Notes: generated by a model not told the origin, from the letters alone. A stretch of 64,000 nucleotides of DNA from Vulcanimicrobiota bacterium (GCA_013036105.1 JAAXCX010000006.1:1-64000), one strand, 5' to 3'. Counted from the stretch's first letter, positions 1-8,855 are shown. Numbers and translations are program-made.

Positions 1-12
1 TCCCCGTGAGGT

Positions 13-732
13 TTACGTGAGGAGCCATGGTTGCACTTCCGCGTTCGTTCGCGCGTAATCCTCGGGAGAATCTATCCACCACAACCGCTCTTTCGGCTCT
101 TCCATTTGATAGCCGTAGACTTCTTGGCCGGAACGTATGAGCTCGGGAAGGATGTCGCGGCCGAAGTCGCTGGGGCTTTGCGGAATTGCATCCAAAATTG
201 CCGGCTCGCACACCATGATGCCCGCGTTCACCCACGCGCTGAAGATGTGATCTTCGCGGGGCTTCTCGACGAACCGCTCGATTCGGCCGGCCGGCGTCAT
301 CGAAACAATGCCGCCGGCCGTCGCATTTTCGCGGTGGTACACCGCGAGCGTAGCAATCCCGTTCTTCGCGCGGTGAAATGCCGTCAGCGCGCCCATGTCG
401 CAGGTCGTGAGATTGTCACCGTAGAGCACGATGAATGTAGACGATAGGAACGAGCGGAGCGGAAGCAGCGCGCCCGCCGTTCCACGCAAAACTTCCTCAT
501 TCGAGTAGGTGATCTTCACGCCAAAGCCGCTCCCGTCGCCGAAATGCCGGACGATCGCATCGCTGCCATGATGCGTATTGATGGCGATTTCGCGGATTCC
601 GGAACGCTCCAGCAAACTGACGTTGTGCTCCAGAACGGGCTTACCGGCCACCGCGAGCATCGGTTTGGGAACATCTGCCGTGAGCGGGCGAAGCCGCCGG
701 CCTTCTCCAGCCGCCAGGATAACAGCGCGCAT
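13..732 (-). CDS. Sugar-1-phosphate nucleotidyltransferase (HddC/RmlA/GMPP-like)
   Basis: Predicted cytoplasmic nucleotidyltransferase of about 239 residues that would activate a sugar 1-phosphate with an NTP. The N-terminus carries the family signature: AVILAAGEGRRLRPLT followed by PKPML. A YGDNL segment supplies the metal-binding Asp, and FVEKP lies further on. The ATG at 732 is preferred because the product then begins directly with MRAVILAAGEG; a TTG at 759 would add nine unlikely residues. It is divergent from the SIS gene that starts 20 bp away. Base and sugar specificity (GDP-heptose, GDP-mannose or dTDP-glucose type) cannot be read from the sequence. Confidence 0.88.
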   Translation of the reverse strand: MRAVILAAGEGRRLRPLTADVPKPMLAVAGKPVLEHNVSLLERSGIREIAINTHHGSDAIVRHFGDGSGFGVKITYSNEEVLRGTAGALLPLRSFLSSTFIVLYGDNLTTCDMGALTAFHRAKNGIATLAVYHRENATAGGIVSMTPAGRIERFVEKPREDHIFSAWVNAGIMVCEPAILDAIPQSPSDFGRDILPELIRSGQEVYGYQMEEPKERLWWIDSPEDYARTNAEVQPWLLT

Positions 733-752
733 GATGGCAAGTTTCTTATCGG

Positions 753-1364
753 ATGGCAAAAAGCATGTCGGAGTTCACCCGCGGTTATCTGGCCGAAGCC
801 GTCGCGACGCTGCAGCAAATCGATCCCGATGCGATTGAGGCGGTCGTTGCCATCATCGAAGATGTGCGCGCGAACGGCGGACGGGTATTCTTTTTAGGGG
901 TAGGCGGAAGCGCTGCAAACGCCTCGCATGCGGTAAACGATTTCCGGAAAATAGCCGAGGTTGAGGCTTACGCTCCCACCGACAACATCGCCGAATTGAC
1001 CGCCCGCACGAACGACGACGGCTGGGAGACCGTTTTTGTGGAATGGCTTCGCGTCAGCCGGCTCTCTTCCAAAGATTTGGTCTTCGTTCTTTCGGTGAGC
1101 GGCGGAGACCAAGAAAGAGGTTTGAGTCTCAACATCATCGCCGCGCTGGATTTCGCGCGCAAAGCCGGCAGCCGTATCGCCGGGATCATCGGCGACAGTA
1201 GCGGCTACACTGCGCGCGTTGCCGACGCCTGCGTCATCATCCCATCGGTGAACAGGGAACACGTAACTCCGCACTCCGAAGGCTTCCAGGCAGTAGTTTG
1301 GCATCTGATGGTTTCGCATCCGCGCTTGAAACGGGCGCCGACGAAATGGGAGACCGCCACGTGA
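753..1364 (+). CDS. SIS-domain sugar-phosphate isomerase, GmhA-like
   Basis: A 203-residue single SIS (sugar isomerase) domain protein resembling phosphoheptose isomerases. The phosphosugar-binding loop is visible as FFLGVGGSAANASH, and the second Ser-rich strand as VFVLSVSGGD. GmhA enzymes convert sedoheptulose 7-phosphate to a heptose 7-phosphate; the actual substrate here is unproven. An internal ATG at 765 is an alternative start. The stop overlaps the next gene by a GTGA (1361-1364), implying translational coupling with the transaldolase-like gene. With the divergent nucleotidyltransferase it forms a likely nucleotide-sugar cassette. Confidence 0.82.
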   Translation: MAKSMSEFTRGYLAEAVATLQQIDPDAIEAVVAIIEDVRANGGRVFFLGVGGSAANASHAVNDFRKIAEVEAYAPTDNIAELTARTNDDGWETVFVEWLRVSRLSSKDLVFVLSVSGGDQERGLSLNIIAALDFARKAGSRIAGIIGDSSGYTARVADACVIIPSVNREHVTPHSEGFQAVVWHLMVSHPRLKRAPTKWETAT

Positions 1365-2086
1365 GCGCCGTGAAGCCGCTCGAAGATCTGCACGTAAAAA
1401 TTTTCGCGGACGGCGCCGATCAAAAAACGATGGTCGATTTATGCGCGAATCCGCTGATCCGCGGATTCACGACCAATCCGACGATGATGCGCATGGCAGG
1501 CGTCGCCGACTATGAAGCGTTCGCCCGCAGCGTTCTCCTTGGAATCGGGAACCGGCCCATCTCCTTTGAGGTATTCAGCGACGACGCGGCCGAGATGGAG
1601 CGGCAGGCTCGTACGATCGCATCGTGGGGAGAGAACGTGTACGTGAAGATCCCGGTAACCGATACGGCCGGCAACTCCACCGGCACATTGGTGCGCAAGC
1701 TCGCCGGCGACGGTATGAAGCTCAACGTTACGGCCTTGATGACTCTCGCTCAAGTCGAACAGGCACGGGACGCGCTCGGCACAGCGGCTCCGGCTTACAT
1801 TTCTCTCTTTGCAGGGCGCATCGCAGACACCGGGGTCGATCCGGTCCCGATCGTTTCACAAGCCGTGTCGATGCTGGCAGACCATAAGAACATCGAACTT
1901 ATTTGGGCCAGCCCCCGCGAGCTGCTGAATCTTTTTCATGCGGAGTCCGCCGGGTGCCACGTGATCACGATGACGCAAGAGCTCATAAAGAAGCTCGCGG
2001 TCGTGGGCAAAGACCTCGACGCTTACTCGCTGGAAACCGTCAAAATGTTCTACGAAGACGGAGCGCGAGCGAAGTTAGCCCTGTGA
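1361..2086 (+). CDS. Transaldolase / fructose-6-phosphate aldolase family protein
   Basis: A 241-residue class I aldolase of the transaldolase/FSA family, a (beta/alpha)8 barrel. GFTTNPTMM near residue 30 is the family N-terminal motif. YVKIPVT near residue 90 contains the Schiff-base lysine, and SLFAGRIADTG is the phosphate-loop region. The GTG at 1361 is chosen because it forms a GTGA overlap with the SIS stop; the reading frame stays open upstream to 1298 within the SIS gene. Next to an isomerase and a nucleotidyltransferase it may make or cleave the ketose phosphate entering a sugar-nucleotide pathway rather than serve the pentose phosphate pathway. That role is inference. Confidence 0.85.
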   Translation: MSAVKPLEDLHVKIFADGADQKTMVDLCANPLIRGFTTNPTMMRMAGVADYEAFARSVLLGIGNRPISFEVFSDDAAEMERQARTIASWGENVYVKIPVTDTAGNSTGTLVRKLAGDGMKLNVTALMTLAQVEQARDALGTAAPAYISLFAGRIADTGVDPVPIVSQAVSMLADHKNIELIWASPRELLNLFHAESAGCHVITMTQELIKKLAVVGKDLDAYSLETVKMFYEDGARAKLAL

Positions 2087-2706
2087 ACGTACCGCGCGTG
2101 GCCTTTGCCGTTTTTGCAGTCTGCTGGCTAACTACCGGCGCGACTTCCGCAAAACCATTAGCGCCTCCGGCCCCGGCCTCGTGGTGTCCCGGAACGCTGC
2201 TCGAGATTCGCACGGCAATTCTGGATGCGGAACGCTATCCGGCAAATAGCAAAGACAATGCTTTTAAACGGTACAGCTACCTCAACGGCCCGAGCTTCAT
2301 GAAGCAGCAAACCCCCGTACAATTCCAGTCGCGAGAGATTGGGGCTGTCATCGGAGACCACTGCGGGCAGCAGGCGGAGGCGCGCTTGAATCTTTATGAC
2401 GTCTGGGCTCAGGTCTTGATCGATCAAGCGAACGCGGTTTTTCTTCCTGAAAACCCGGGTTGTACACCGCGGACGAACGCGTTAATTCGCGCCACCATCG
2501 CCAATGACGCCTCAGCGCTCGCCGACCTTGTCGTGGAGCTAACGCCCCGGGATGCCGATATTGCCCATATCTATCAACTCTTGCGCGACTGGGCCACGCA
2601 GCACGGCGCGCGCCTGCCGCCCGTGATCAATCGCAACGGCCTCCAGCGTCTCGCCGCGTCGTACTCACGCGATTACGAGCAGCGCTTCTTCTCCATACAC
2701 TGCTGA
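2083..2706 (+). CDS. Secreted protein of unknown function
   Basis: About 207 residues. The GTG start at 2083 overlaps the preceding stop as GTGA, and the N-terminus VAFAVFAVCWLTTGATSAKP is a good signal peptide with a likely cleavage after TSA. The mature part contains several cysteines (CPGT, HCGQ, PGCTP and a C-terminal HC), suggesting disulfides in an exported protein. The frame is open upstream to 1903, but that part lies inside the aldolase gene. No family is recognised. It is co-translated with the sugar genes but nothing in it shows an enzymatic role. Confidence 0.7.
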   Translation: MNVPRVAFAVFAVCWLTTGATSAKPLAPPAPASWCPGTLLEIRTAILDAERYPANSKDNAFKRYSYLNGPSFMKQQTPVQFQSREIGAVIGDHCGQQAEARLNLYDVWAQVLIDQANAVFLPENPGCTPRTNALIRATIANDASALADLVVELTPRDADIAHIYQLLRDWATQHGARLPPVINRNGLQRLAASYSRDYEQRFFSIHC

Positions 2707-2709
2707 TCG

Positions 2710-3825
2710 TCAATCGATGTGCGGCGGCCACACCAACGGCCGGACATCGATTGCTCGCATTTCGCACGAACCGCCGTCCGCCGCGCCTGAAAGCCATGAG
2801 CCTTCTTCTAAAATGTCAATCCGCAGTTCGTGTTCGCCGGGATCGTCGGGCGCCTTTACCCGTACCAACGCGTCATGCTGATGCGCCGGCAACACTCTTG
2901 CCGGAAATGGCGTGCGAACGGGGGACTCGTTTTGTTTTTGTGAGCCGGGCGCCCACCGGTAACTTACGGCAAGCGCTCCCCACCGGATGAACTCGCTCTG
3001 CGGAAGCAGCGCGCGATGCGAATTGTTGACGATCCGCACCGTCACCCAATAGGTTTGCCCTGCGGTCATGGCCTCCGGAGCATCCAAAATGCGCACGTGA
3101 ATCCCCGGCGGCGTCGCTTTTTCCGCGATCGGCTCCATGAGGGCCGGAGCATGAGTCTCTTGTATCGGGCGCGTTTCGAAGTAATAGTCTTCGTACCGGT
3201 AAAAACGGTGTTGATCGAAGCCCGTCTCCGCTTCGTCGTAGGCCTCGTCATACGACCGGAGTTTGGCCTCGCGTGATTCGCGATCGTGCCAGGCAAAGTT
3301 CATTGCATCAGAATAGAGGCCGGCGAGATACGCCGGCTCGCCCGCAAAGGCCATCTGTTGATGAAGGTTCTGCGGCAGCACCGCGATCGATTCGATGTTG
3401 CGATAAAGTTGGGCACTGAAATGACCGATGTACGGAGCCGTAGCGAGATAGAGCTCGTCGCTCACCAAGTACCGCGAGGGCACCCAGTAATGCGTCACGC
3501 TGCGCATATTCATCAATGTGTCAAACACGGGGCGCGTCCAGCGCGAGCTTAACTTGTCATCGTCGTCGGCCGCGAATATCCAGTCGCCGCTGCACCGGTA
3601 GAACGCTTGCCTTTGCATCTCGATGAATAAGGGATCGTGCGCGAAGGAGTAGACGTTTTTCGTAAATTTTTTCGCAACGTCGAACGTATCGTCCGTAGAG
3701 GTGTCGTCTACCAGGACGATGAGCTCATCCGCAAGCTCCTGGAATTTTTGCAGCAACTGCTCGAAGGTTCCGGGCGGATTTCTCGTCGAGCCGTTACGCG
3801 TTGCGGTAAAGATCGAAAGATTCAT
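2710..3825 (-). CDS. Family 2 glycosyltransferase with C-terminal Ig-like domain
   Basis: A 371-residue protein. The N-terminal roughly 230 residues form a GT-A glycosyltransferase fold: MNLSIFTATRNGS, then VDDTSTDDT, and a DDDDK segment near residue 90 that fits the metal/nucleotide-binding DxD. The C-terminal roughly 130 residues look like a beta-sandwich (VRIVNNSHRALL, ALAVSYRWAPGS, PDDPGEHELRIDILEEG), a domain type often attached to polysaccharide enzymes. It probably transfers a sugar onto a surface glycan or carrier lipid. The gene ends 3 bp from the convergent secreted-protein gene. Confidence 0.83.
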   Translation of the reverse strand: MNLSIFTATRNGSTRNPPGTFEQLLQKFQELADELIVLVDDTSTDDTFDVAKKFTKNVYSFAHDPLFIEMQRQAFYRCSGDWIFAADDDDKLSSRWTRPVFDTLMNMRSVTHYWVPSRYLVSDELYLATAPYIGHFSAQLYRNIESIAVLPQNLHQQMAFAGEPAYLAGLYSDAMNFAWHDRESREAKLRSYDEAYDEAETGFDQHRFYRYEDYYFETRPIQETHAPALMEPIAEKATPPGIHVRILDAPEAMTAGQTYWVTVRIVNNSHRALLPQSEFIRWGALAVSYRWAPGSQKQNESPVRTPFPARVLPAHQHDALVRVKAPDDPGEHELRIDILEEGSWLSGAADGGSCEMRAIDVRPLVWPPHID

Positions 3826-3889
3826 GTTTGCTTCTTGTCTTGGCCGTTCGGAACGGTTTCATGGCTTCCCTATCGAAGCATCGCATCGT

Positions 3890-4600
3890 ATGCGGCGCTC
3901 AATCGATCTAGAAAATGTCACTCTCCGTTACGACGCTTTACTCGATCGCTATAGCGACGATAGCCGCGCCGTCGGCTGGCGCGATGCGCAGAGCCAAGCA
4001 AGCAAGTTTTATGAAATCGCGCAGGTTTTCGCGCACGAGAAACGCTCTTTCACCGTTTATGACGTCGGCTGTGGGCTCGGTAATTTGTATGACTTCCTCA
4101 AGGACACGAACAGGTTTGCGCGCTATCACGGCTGCGACATCAATCCGCGCATGATCGAGCGAGCGCGCCGCAGGCATGGGAAGCTCGCGGTGGATTGCCG
4201 CGATATCTTGCTCGCTCCACCGAGAAAACGCTACGATTACGTTCTTGCATCGGGTACGTTCAATCTGAGAATGAACAACTCCGAGCCTGCTTGGCAAAAG
4301 TACGTCGAACGCATGCTGCGCGCGCTTTACGGGATTTCACGGCATGGCATAGCGGTGGGTTTTTTGTCAACGTTTGCCCGGCATGAGGAGCGAGATGAGT
4401 TTCACGAAAACCCGTCGCGAATTCTCGACTTTGTCCAGCGGGCTCTGTCGCCGCTGGCGGAGATCCGCCATTCCGCCTCGCCGGGTCATTTCGCGGTATT
4501 CGCGTACCGCTCGTTGCCGCTCAAGAGAATTTCCAGACTTCGCGGCCCCTCATTGAAGAGCAAGTCGATGATTGAGAGACGCGGAATAAAGTCGCCGTAG
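3890..4600 (+). CDS. Class I SAM-dependent methyltransferase
   Basis: About 236 residues. The SAM-binding glycine loop is visible as VYDVGCGLGNLYDF, followed by the acidic residue in YHGCDINPRMIERAR and the motif VDCRDILL. ATG 3890 (MRRSIDLENV) gives a normal N-terminus; the frame is open further upstream but overlaps the divergent glycosyltransferase. The 3' end overlaps the convergent WbqC-like gene by 115 bp (4486-4600), an unusually long tail-to-tail overlap. Its neighbours suggest a glycan or small-molecule methylation role; the acceptor is unknown. Confidence 0.82.
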   Translation: MRRSIDLENVTLRYDALLDRYSDDSRAVGWRDAQSQASKFYEIAQVFAHEKRSFTVYDVGCGLGNLYDFLKDTNRFARYHGCDINPRMIERARRRHGKLAVDCRDILLAPPRKRYDYVLASGTFNLRMNNSEPAWQKYVERMLRALYGISRHGIAVGFLSTFARHEERDEFHENPSRILDFVQRALSPLAEIRHSASPGHFAVFAYRSLPLKRISRLRGPSLKSKSMIERRGIKSP

Positions 4601-5193
4601 AGTTGGCGGTAAACCGGGTGCTGATACTCTTGGAAAAAAATCTCTACGCCGGCCTTTTCAAATACCTTCGGGTCGGCGTATTCGCGCCCATGGGAACCAA
4701 AAAGAAGTGAGGTCGCCCCAAGTTTCCGGCACATATCCACGACGTACGCTGATTTTCTTCCCGCAAAATCATAGTCGCTGGCGACGACCAGTCTTGCGTC
4801 GATCCCCAGCCAGCGAAGAATCAAGCGCAACAGATCCGAAGTCAACTCGCCCAAAAACGCACGGCGCTTGGCTAGAACGGCGGCGAGTTCTCCGGCATAG
4901 TCCTGGAAGTATGCCGCTCTCCGGTAAGACTGCGCGATCGAGGCGATGTGCTTTCGCTGCCAGCCGTTCTCGCAAACGCGCAAATCGCAAATGCGGCCCG
5001 TTGCCCAACCGCCGCGTTTGACGGGAACGGTAAGCCACAAAGGGCCCGCAGCGGTCTTTATGCGATTGCGGTTGATGAAATCATATCTGCTGTATGGCAC
5101 GGTGTCGACAATACAGAAGACGTCGCTTACCGCAATCTTGTGAAACATGCCTAACCACGGGAGATAGGCCGGCTGGTGAGCGGAAAGGATCAT
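4486..5193 (-). CDS. WbqC-like family protein
   Basis: About 235 residues, matching the WbqC-like family found in O-antigen and surface-polysaccharide clusters. Recognisable are the start MILSAHQPAYLPWLGMFHKI, then NRNRIKT and LTVPVKRGG, a SDYDF stretch, and the C-terminal PRLSIIDLLFNEG. Biochemical activity of the family is poorly defined; an acyl- or amino-sugar-modifying role has been suggested. ATG 5193 is chosen because it opens directly into the family motif, although the frame extends to 5322. The last 115 bp overlap the convergent methyltransferase. Confidence 0.82.
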   Translation of the reverse strand: MILSAHQPAYLPWLGMFHKIAVSDVFCIVDTVPYSRYDFINRNRIKTAAGPLWLTVPVKRGGWATGRICDLRVCENGWQRKHIASIAQSYRRAAYFQDYAGELAAVLAKRRAFLGELTSDLLRLILRWLGIDARLVVASDYDFAGRKSAYVVDMCRKLGATSLLFGSHGREYADPKVFEKAGVEIFFQEYQHPVYRQLYGDFIPRLSIIDLLFNEGPRSLEILLSGNERYANTAK

Positions 5194-5293
5194 CGCCTCA
5201 TCCCCCTTCGCATTCCATTCGCAAAAAGCGTTTTTGAAGGTTCGCAGTGCGGCGGGTGAAGAAAAGCATGACGTTCGCATCCGGAGAGCTTTC

Positions 5294-6088
5294 ATGGATA
5301 TTTTGACGCCCGCCAACAACACAAGCCTCGGCTCAGGCTGGTTTCCGCTGGAAACTTACCGCGCCGAGAGTTTCCGCTGGGTCACCAACGACGCCGAAGT
5401 ATCCGTCGCTGCCCTAAGGAACGTCAAACACTATCTCAATATCCATCTCGAGCCCGGGCCCGGCTTGAACCTGAAGCCGTTCGAGCTTCTCATCAAGGAA
5501 AATGACCAAACCTTAGCGCGCACGACGGTGAAGGGGCGCCAGATGGTATCGCTCGAGCTGGCGGCGACGGAGCCGACGGTCCGCAAGTTGATATTGCACG
5601 TCGAGGGCGGAGGCAAAGCCGCTCCCAACGATAGCCGCCTACTCAACTTCCGCGTTTTTAAATTGACGTTCGTGCCGGCGCCGGTCGACGTGCTGCCGCC
5701 GGAACTCGGTGCAAAACTCGGATCCGGCTGGTATCCGCTCGAAACGTTCAACGGCGAGACCTTTCGTTGGGCGGGCGAAGACGCGAAACTTGCCATCAGC
5801 GATCCGGGCGGTGCAACACGTATGCTGCTTGAGGTCGAGCCCGGACCAGGAGTGAATTCCAAACCGTTTGTTTTGCGCGTCTTGAATGATGCGGGCGTTC
5901 AGATCACTGAGGCGCAAATAAAAACCCGCCAAGTCGTCGAGATTCCGCTGGACGGTCCCACCACATTGACGTTACACGCGGAGGGCGGCGGGAAGCTCAT
6001 CGGCTCCGACAAGCGGATCATGAATTTTCGGGTCTTTCAAAACTCTTCCGATCTCAAGGCGCCGCCCAAACAGCCCGCGATCGCCTAA
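5294..6088 (+). CDS. Protein of two tandem copies of an unrecognised domain
   Basis: About 264 residues consisting of two tandem copies, roughly 115-120 residues each. Copy one begins GSGWFPLETYRAESFRW and copy two GSGWYPLETFNGETFRW. Both continue through LEPGPGLNLKPF / VEPGPGVNSKPF and end in HVEGGGK / HAEGGGK followed by LNFRVFK / MNFRVFQ. The pattern suggests a beta-sandwich carbohydrate-binding or scaffold module. There is no signal peptide. ATG 5294 is preferred to 5234. It sits between the WbqC-like gene and the PseC-type aminotransferase, so a role in glycan assembly is plausible but unproven. Confidence 0.75.
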   Translation: MDILTPANNTSLGSGWFPLETYRAESFRWVTNDAEVSVAALRNVKHYLNIHLEPGPGLNLKPFELLIKENDQTLARTTVKGRQMVSLELAATEPTVRKLILHVEGGGKAAPNDSRLLNFRVFKLTFVPAPVDVLPPELGAKLGSGWYPLETFNGETFRWAGEDAKLAISDPGGATRMLLEVEPGPGVNSKPFVLRVLNDAGVQITEAQIKTRQVVEIPLDGPTTLTLHAEGGGKLIGSDKRIMNFRVFQNSSDLKAPPKQPAIA

Positions 6089-6112
6089 CTCCGCAGATAA
6101 GGCTGCCTCCGC

Positions 6113-7273
6113 ATGGCTGATGGGAAACTCGCCTACGCCCGGCAGCACATTGAAGAAGACGACGTCACAGCGGTAACGGCGGCCCTTCGTTCCGACTGGC
6201 TTACGAGCGGCCCCGCCGTAACGGCATTCGAAGAGCGCGTGGCCCAGTATTGCGGCGCGCGTCACGGCGCGGCCGTTTCGAGCGCGACGGCCGGCCTTCA
6301 TGCGGCCTGCCATGCACTTGGGATCGGGGCGGGCGATCTGGTGTGGACTTCTCCCATCAGTTTCGTGGCGTCGGCCAATTGCGCGCTGTATTGCGGTGCG
6401 AAGGTCGACTTCGTGGATATCGATCCGCGCTCATACACTATCTCGGCAAGCGAGCTTCAACGCAAGTTGGAAGCTGCCGCCGGCCAAAAAAAGCTCCCTA
6501 AGGCGTTGATCGTCGTGCATTTCGGCGGCCACCCTTGCGACCTGCGCGAACTCGCATCGGTGGCGCAGCCGTACGGGATCGCGATCATTGAAGATGCCTC
6601 CCACGCGCTCGGCGCGGCGTATCGTGGCGAGAAGATTGGTTCGTGTCGTTATTCGGATGCGGTGGTGTTCAGCTTTCACGCCATCAAGAGCATCACCACT
6701 GGAGAAGGCGGGATGGTCGTAACCAATCAGGAGCCTATCGCGCAGAGCGTCCGACGTTTTCGCAGTCACGGCATAACGCCCGATACTTCCGAGGCGGAAC
6801 CGTGGCGTTACGAGCAACGCGAGCTCGGCTACAATTACCGCATGACCGATGTACAGGCGGCGCTCGGAGCAAGCCAACTCAAAAAGCTCGACGCGTTCAT
6901 TGCGCGCCGGACCGAACTCGCCGCACGTTACGACCAAGGACTACGGGGCCTTCCGCTCCAGCTTCCTCACCGCGACGCGGCGAGCTCCTCGGCATGGCAC
7001 CTGTATCCAATCCAAATCGTTCACCGCGAGCGTGCCGAGCCCAGACGTACGCTCTTTGTCGAGCTCCGGAAGCACGGAATACGGACGCAAGTGCATTACA
7101 TTCCGATTCACACGCAACCGTTCTATCGCGCTCTGGGATTCCGCGACGGCCAGTTTCCCGTTGCCGAACGGTATTATGAGGGCGCCTTGAGCCTGCCGCT
7201 GTTTGTCGATCTGACCGAAAGCGACCAGAACAGGGTCATTGAGATCGTTGGTTCAATCCTGTCGAGACGATAG
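6113..7273 (+). CDS. pseC: DegT/DnrJ-type sugar aminotransferase, PseC-like
   Basis: A 386-residue PLP-dependent aminotransferase of the DegT/DnrJ/EryC1/StrS family, closest in wording to PseC, which aminates a UDP-4-keto-6-deoxy-hexose in pseudaminic acid synthesis. Visible features: AALRSDWLTSGPAV, SSATAGLHAACHALG, WTSPISFVASANC, the PLP-contacting DASHALGA, and FSFHAIKSITTGEGG carrying the catalytic Lys. It starts 24 bp after the duplicated-domain gene, so co-transcription is likely. No pseB, pseH or pseI homologue is in this window, so the final sugar is uncertain. Confidence 0.85.
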   Translation: MADGKLAYARQHIEEDDVTAVTAALRSDWLTSGPAVTAFEERVAQYCGARHGAAVSSATAGLHAACHALGIGAGDLVWTSPISFVASANCALYCGAKVDFVDIDPRSYTISASELQRKLEAAAGQKKLPKALIVVHFGGHPCDLRELASVAQPYGIAIIEDASHALGAAYRGEKIGSCRYSDAVVFSFHAIKSITTGEGGMVVTNQEPIAQSVRRFRSHGITPDTSEAEPWRYEQRELGYNYRMTDVQAALGASQLKKLDAFIARRTELAARYDQGLRGLPLQLPHRDAASSSAWHLYPIQIVHRERAEPRRTLFVELRKHGIRTQVHYIPIHTQPFYRALGFRDGQFPVAERYYEGALSLPLFVDLTESDQNRVIEIVGSILSRR

Positions 7274-7468
7274 GCCGGGGAACCTGGGCGCCAGGCCGGC
7301 TTGCTTACCACATTAAGGTCCGTTAACCGGGCGTAAGGCTTCGCTTAGTGGCGGCTTTTTGGGGTTCGCGGGCCAGGGCGATGTGGATACATTAAGAAGA
7401 GAAAGGATGCCGATTGGGCGGTCTTTTCTTAGATCGCCCAGGGCATAGCCGTGATGGGAGTCACCTTG
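7274..7468. promoter_or_regulatory. Intergenic leader with small inverted repeat
   Basis: A 195-bp gap before the propeller lipoprotein gene. It includes an inverted repeat, TGGGCG at 7415-7420 and CGCCCA at 7435-7440, separated by a pyrimidine-rich 14-nt loop. A GGAG at 7457-7460 fits as ribosome binding site for ATG 7469. No convincing promoter boxes or terminator can be named. Confidence 0.3.
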
Positions 7469-8836
7469 ATGTATCGTTTTACGCACAGTGTGCGGATAGT
7501 AGCGTTCGTGAGCGTAGCTTTTGCGCTGGCCGCCTGCGGCGGACACAGCGGCGGCGGCGGCGCGGGCACGAGCGGTGGCCTTCTTCCGGCAGCCGGCTCT
7601 CTCAGTTCCAGTGTGACGACGATGGCCGCATCAAAACCGTGTTTTTATCCGAACCCTTGCACGCTTGCTGAATGGACACTACCGGGCCTTACGGCATACT
7701 CGCCTTCTTCCAATCCAAATTCAATCGTCGCCGGCCCCGACGGTGCGCTGTGGTTCACCGAGTGGATCGGCAACAAAATAGGCCGCATTACGACAGCCGG
7801 AGCCATCACGGAGTTCTCGAATGGAATTTCGCCAAACTCGGATCCCAGCATCATCAAAGTTGGTCCCGACGGCAACCTCTGGTTCTCGGAATCGATCGCT
7901 GATGGCTCGCGAAGCGCGGTTGCGAAGATCACAACGTCCGGTGGCGTAACGGAATATAGCGCCGGCATCAATCCTGCTGAAGATCCGTACGGCATTACCA
8001 AAGGCCCCGACGGCAACATCTGGTTTGTGGGAGCCTTTGACGGCGAAGGCATCTATAAGCTCGCGCCACTGGACACAACGCCTACGGCAAAGGTTATGGC
8101 TCACGCGACACCGGGTTCGCAGTCGAACAACATGATTGTGGGTCCCGGTCCCCTCGCCACCGATAGTTATCTTTGGTTCGCCGAAACGGGCGGCGGGCGC
8201 ATCGGACGCTACGACATCACCAGCGGGGACCTCCGGGAGTTCCCCGTCCCGACGTCTACCAGCCAGCCTTACGACATCGTCGTCGGACCCGACGGCAACA
8301 TATGGTTCTCCGAATACGCCGGCGGCGCCATCGGGCGCATCACGCCGGACGGCGGCAGCGTCGTGGAGTTCAAGACCGGGTTTCCCGCCGGCTCCGGACC
8401 TAACGGTATCACCGTCGGATCGGACGGCAACATTTGGTTCGTCGACGCCAACCTCGGCGCTCTCGGCAGCCTCAATCCGCTCAATCCGACAGCGGGAGGG
8501 CACGAATATGTCATTCCGCCGACAACGGCCAATGGCGGCCTTGGATGCGTTCCGAGTTCAACCGTCACGTGTCCCGCCGGCCCATTTCCCATCTTCATCA
8601 CAACGGGCTCGGATGGAAACCTGTGGTTTACCGAGTACAACAACGTCATTGGCAGAGTGAATCCGCTTACCGTAACGGCCACGTGGGCGGCCGTCGGCGC
8701 AACGGCTACGCCGCCGCCCACAACTTGTGAAAGCGACAAGGACGACCAGCACCAGAAGCCTGGTAAAGACAATCAAGACCACGAGGTGAACAAGCCGTGG
8801 AAAGATTGTCTGGCGAAAAAGTTACACCACCACTAG
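7469..8836 (+). CDS. Virginiamycin B lyase-like beta-propeller lipoprotein
   Basis: About 455 residues. The N-terminus MYRFTHSVRIVAFVSVAFA ends in the lipobox LAAC followed by a Gly/Ser linker, so it should be an exported lipoprotein. The body repeats a blade motif many times: VGPDGNLWFSE, KGPDGNIWFVG, VGPDGNIWFSE, VGSDGNIWFVD and TGSDGNLWFTE, each followed by IGRIT-like strands. This is the Vgb/NHL-type propeller. Streptogramin lyase activity is not implied; most such secreted propellers are uncharacterised. The C-terminus is a charged Asp/Lys/His tail ending in HHH. ATG 7469 is chosen over 7451 and 7454 because GGAG lies 8 nt upstream. Confidence 0.82.
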   Translation: MYRFTHSVRIVAFVSVAFALAACGGHSGGGGAGTSGGLLPAAGSLSSSVTTMAASKPCFYPNPCTLAEWTLPGLTAYSPSSNPNSIVAGPDGALWFTEWIGNKIGRITTAGAITEFSNGISPNSDPSIIKVGPDGNLWFSESIADGSRSAVAKITTSGGVTEYSAGINPAEDPYGITKGPDGNIWFVGAFDGEGIYKLAPLDTTPTAKVMAHATPGSQSNNMIVGPGPLATDSYLWFAETGGGRIGRYDITSGDLREFPVPTSTSQPYDIVVGPDGNIWFSEYAGGAIGRITPDGGSVVEFKTGFPAGSGPNGITVGSDGNIWFVDANLGALGSLNPLNPTAGGHEYVIPPTTANGGLGCVPSSTVTCPAGPFPIFITTGSDGNLWFTEYNNVIGRVNPLTVTATWAAVGATATPPPTTCESDKDDQHQKPGKDNQDHEVNKPWKDCLAKKLHHH

Positions 8837-8855
8837 CCGAAAGGCGACCAGCGAA

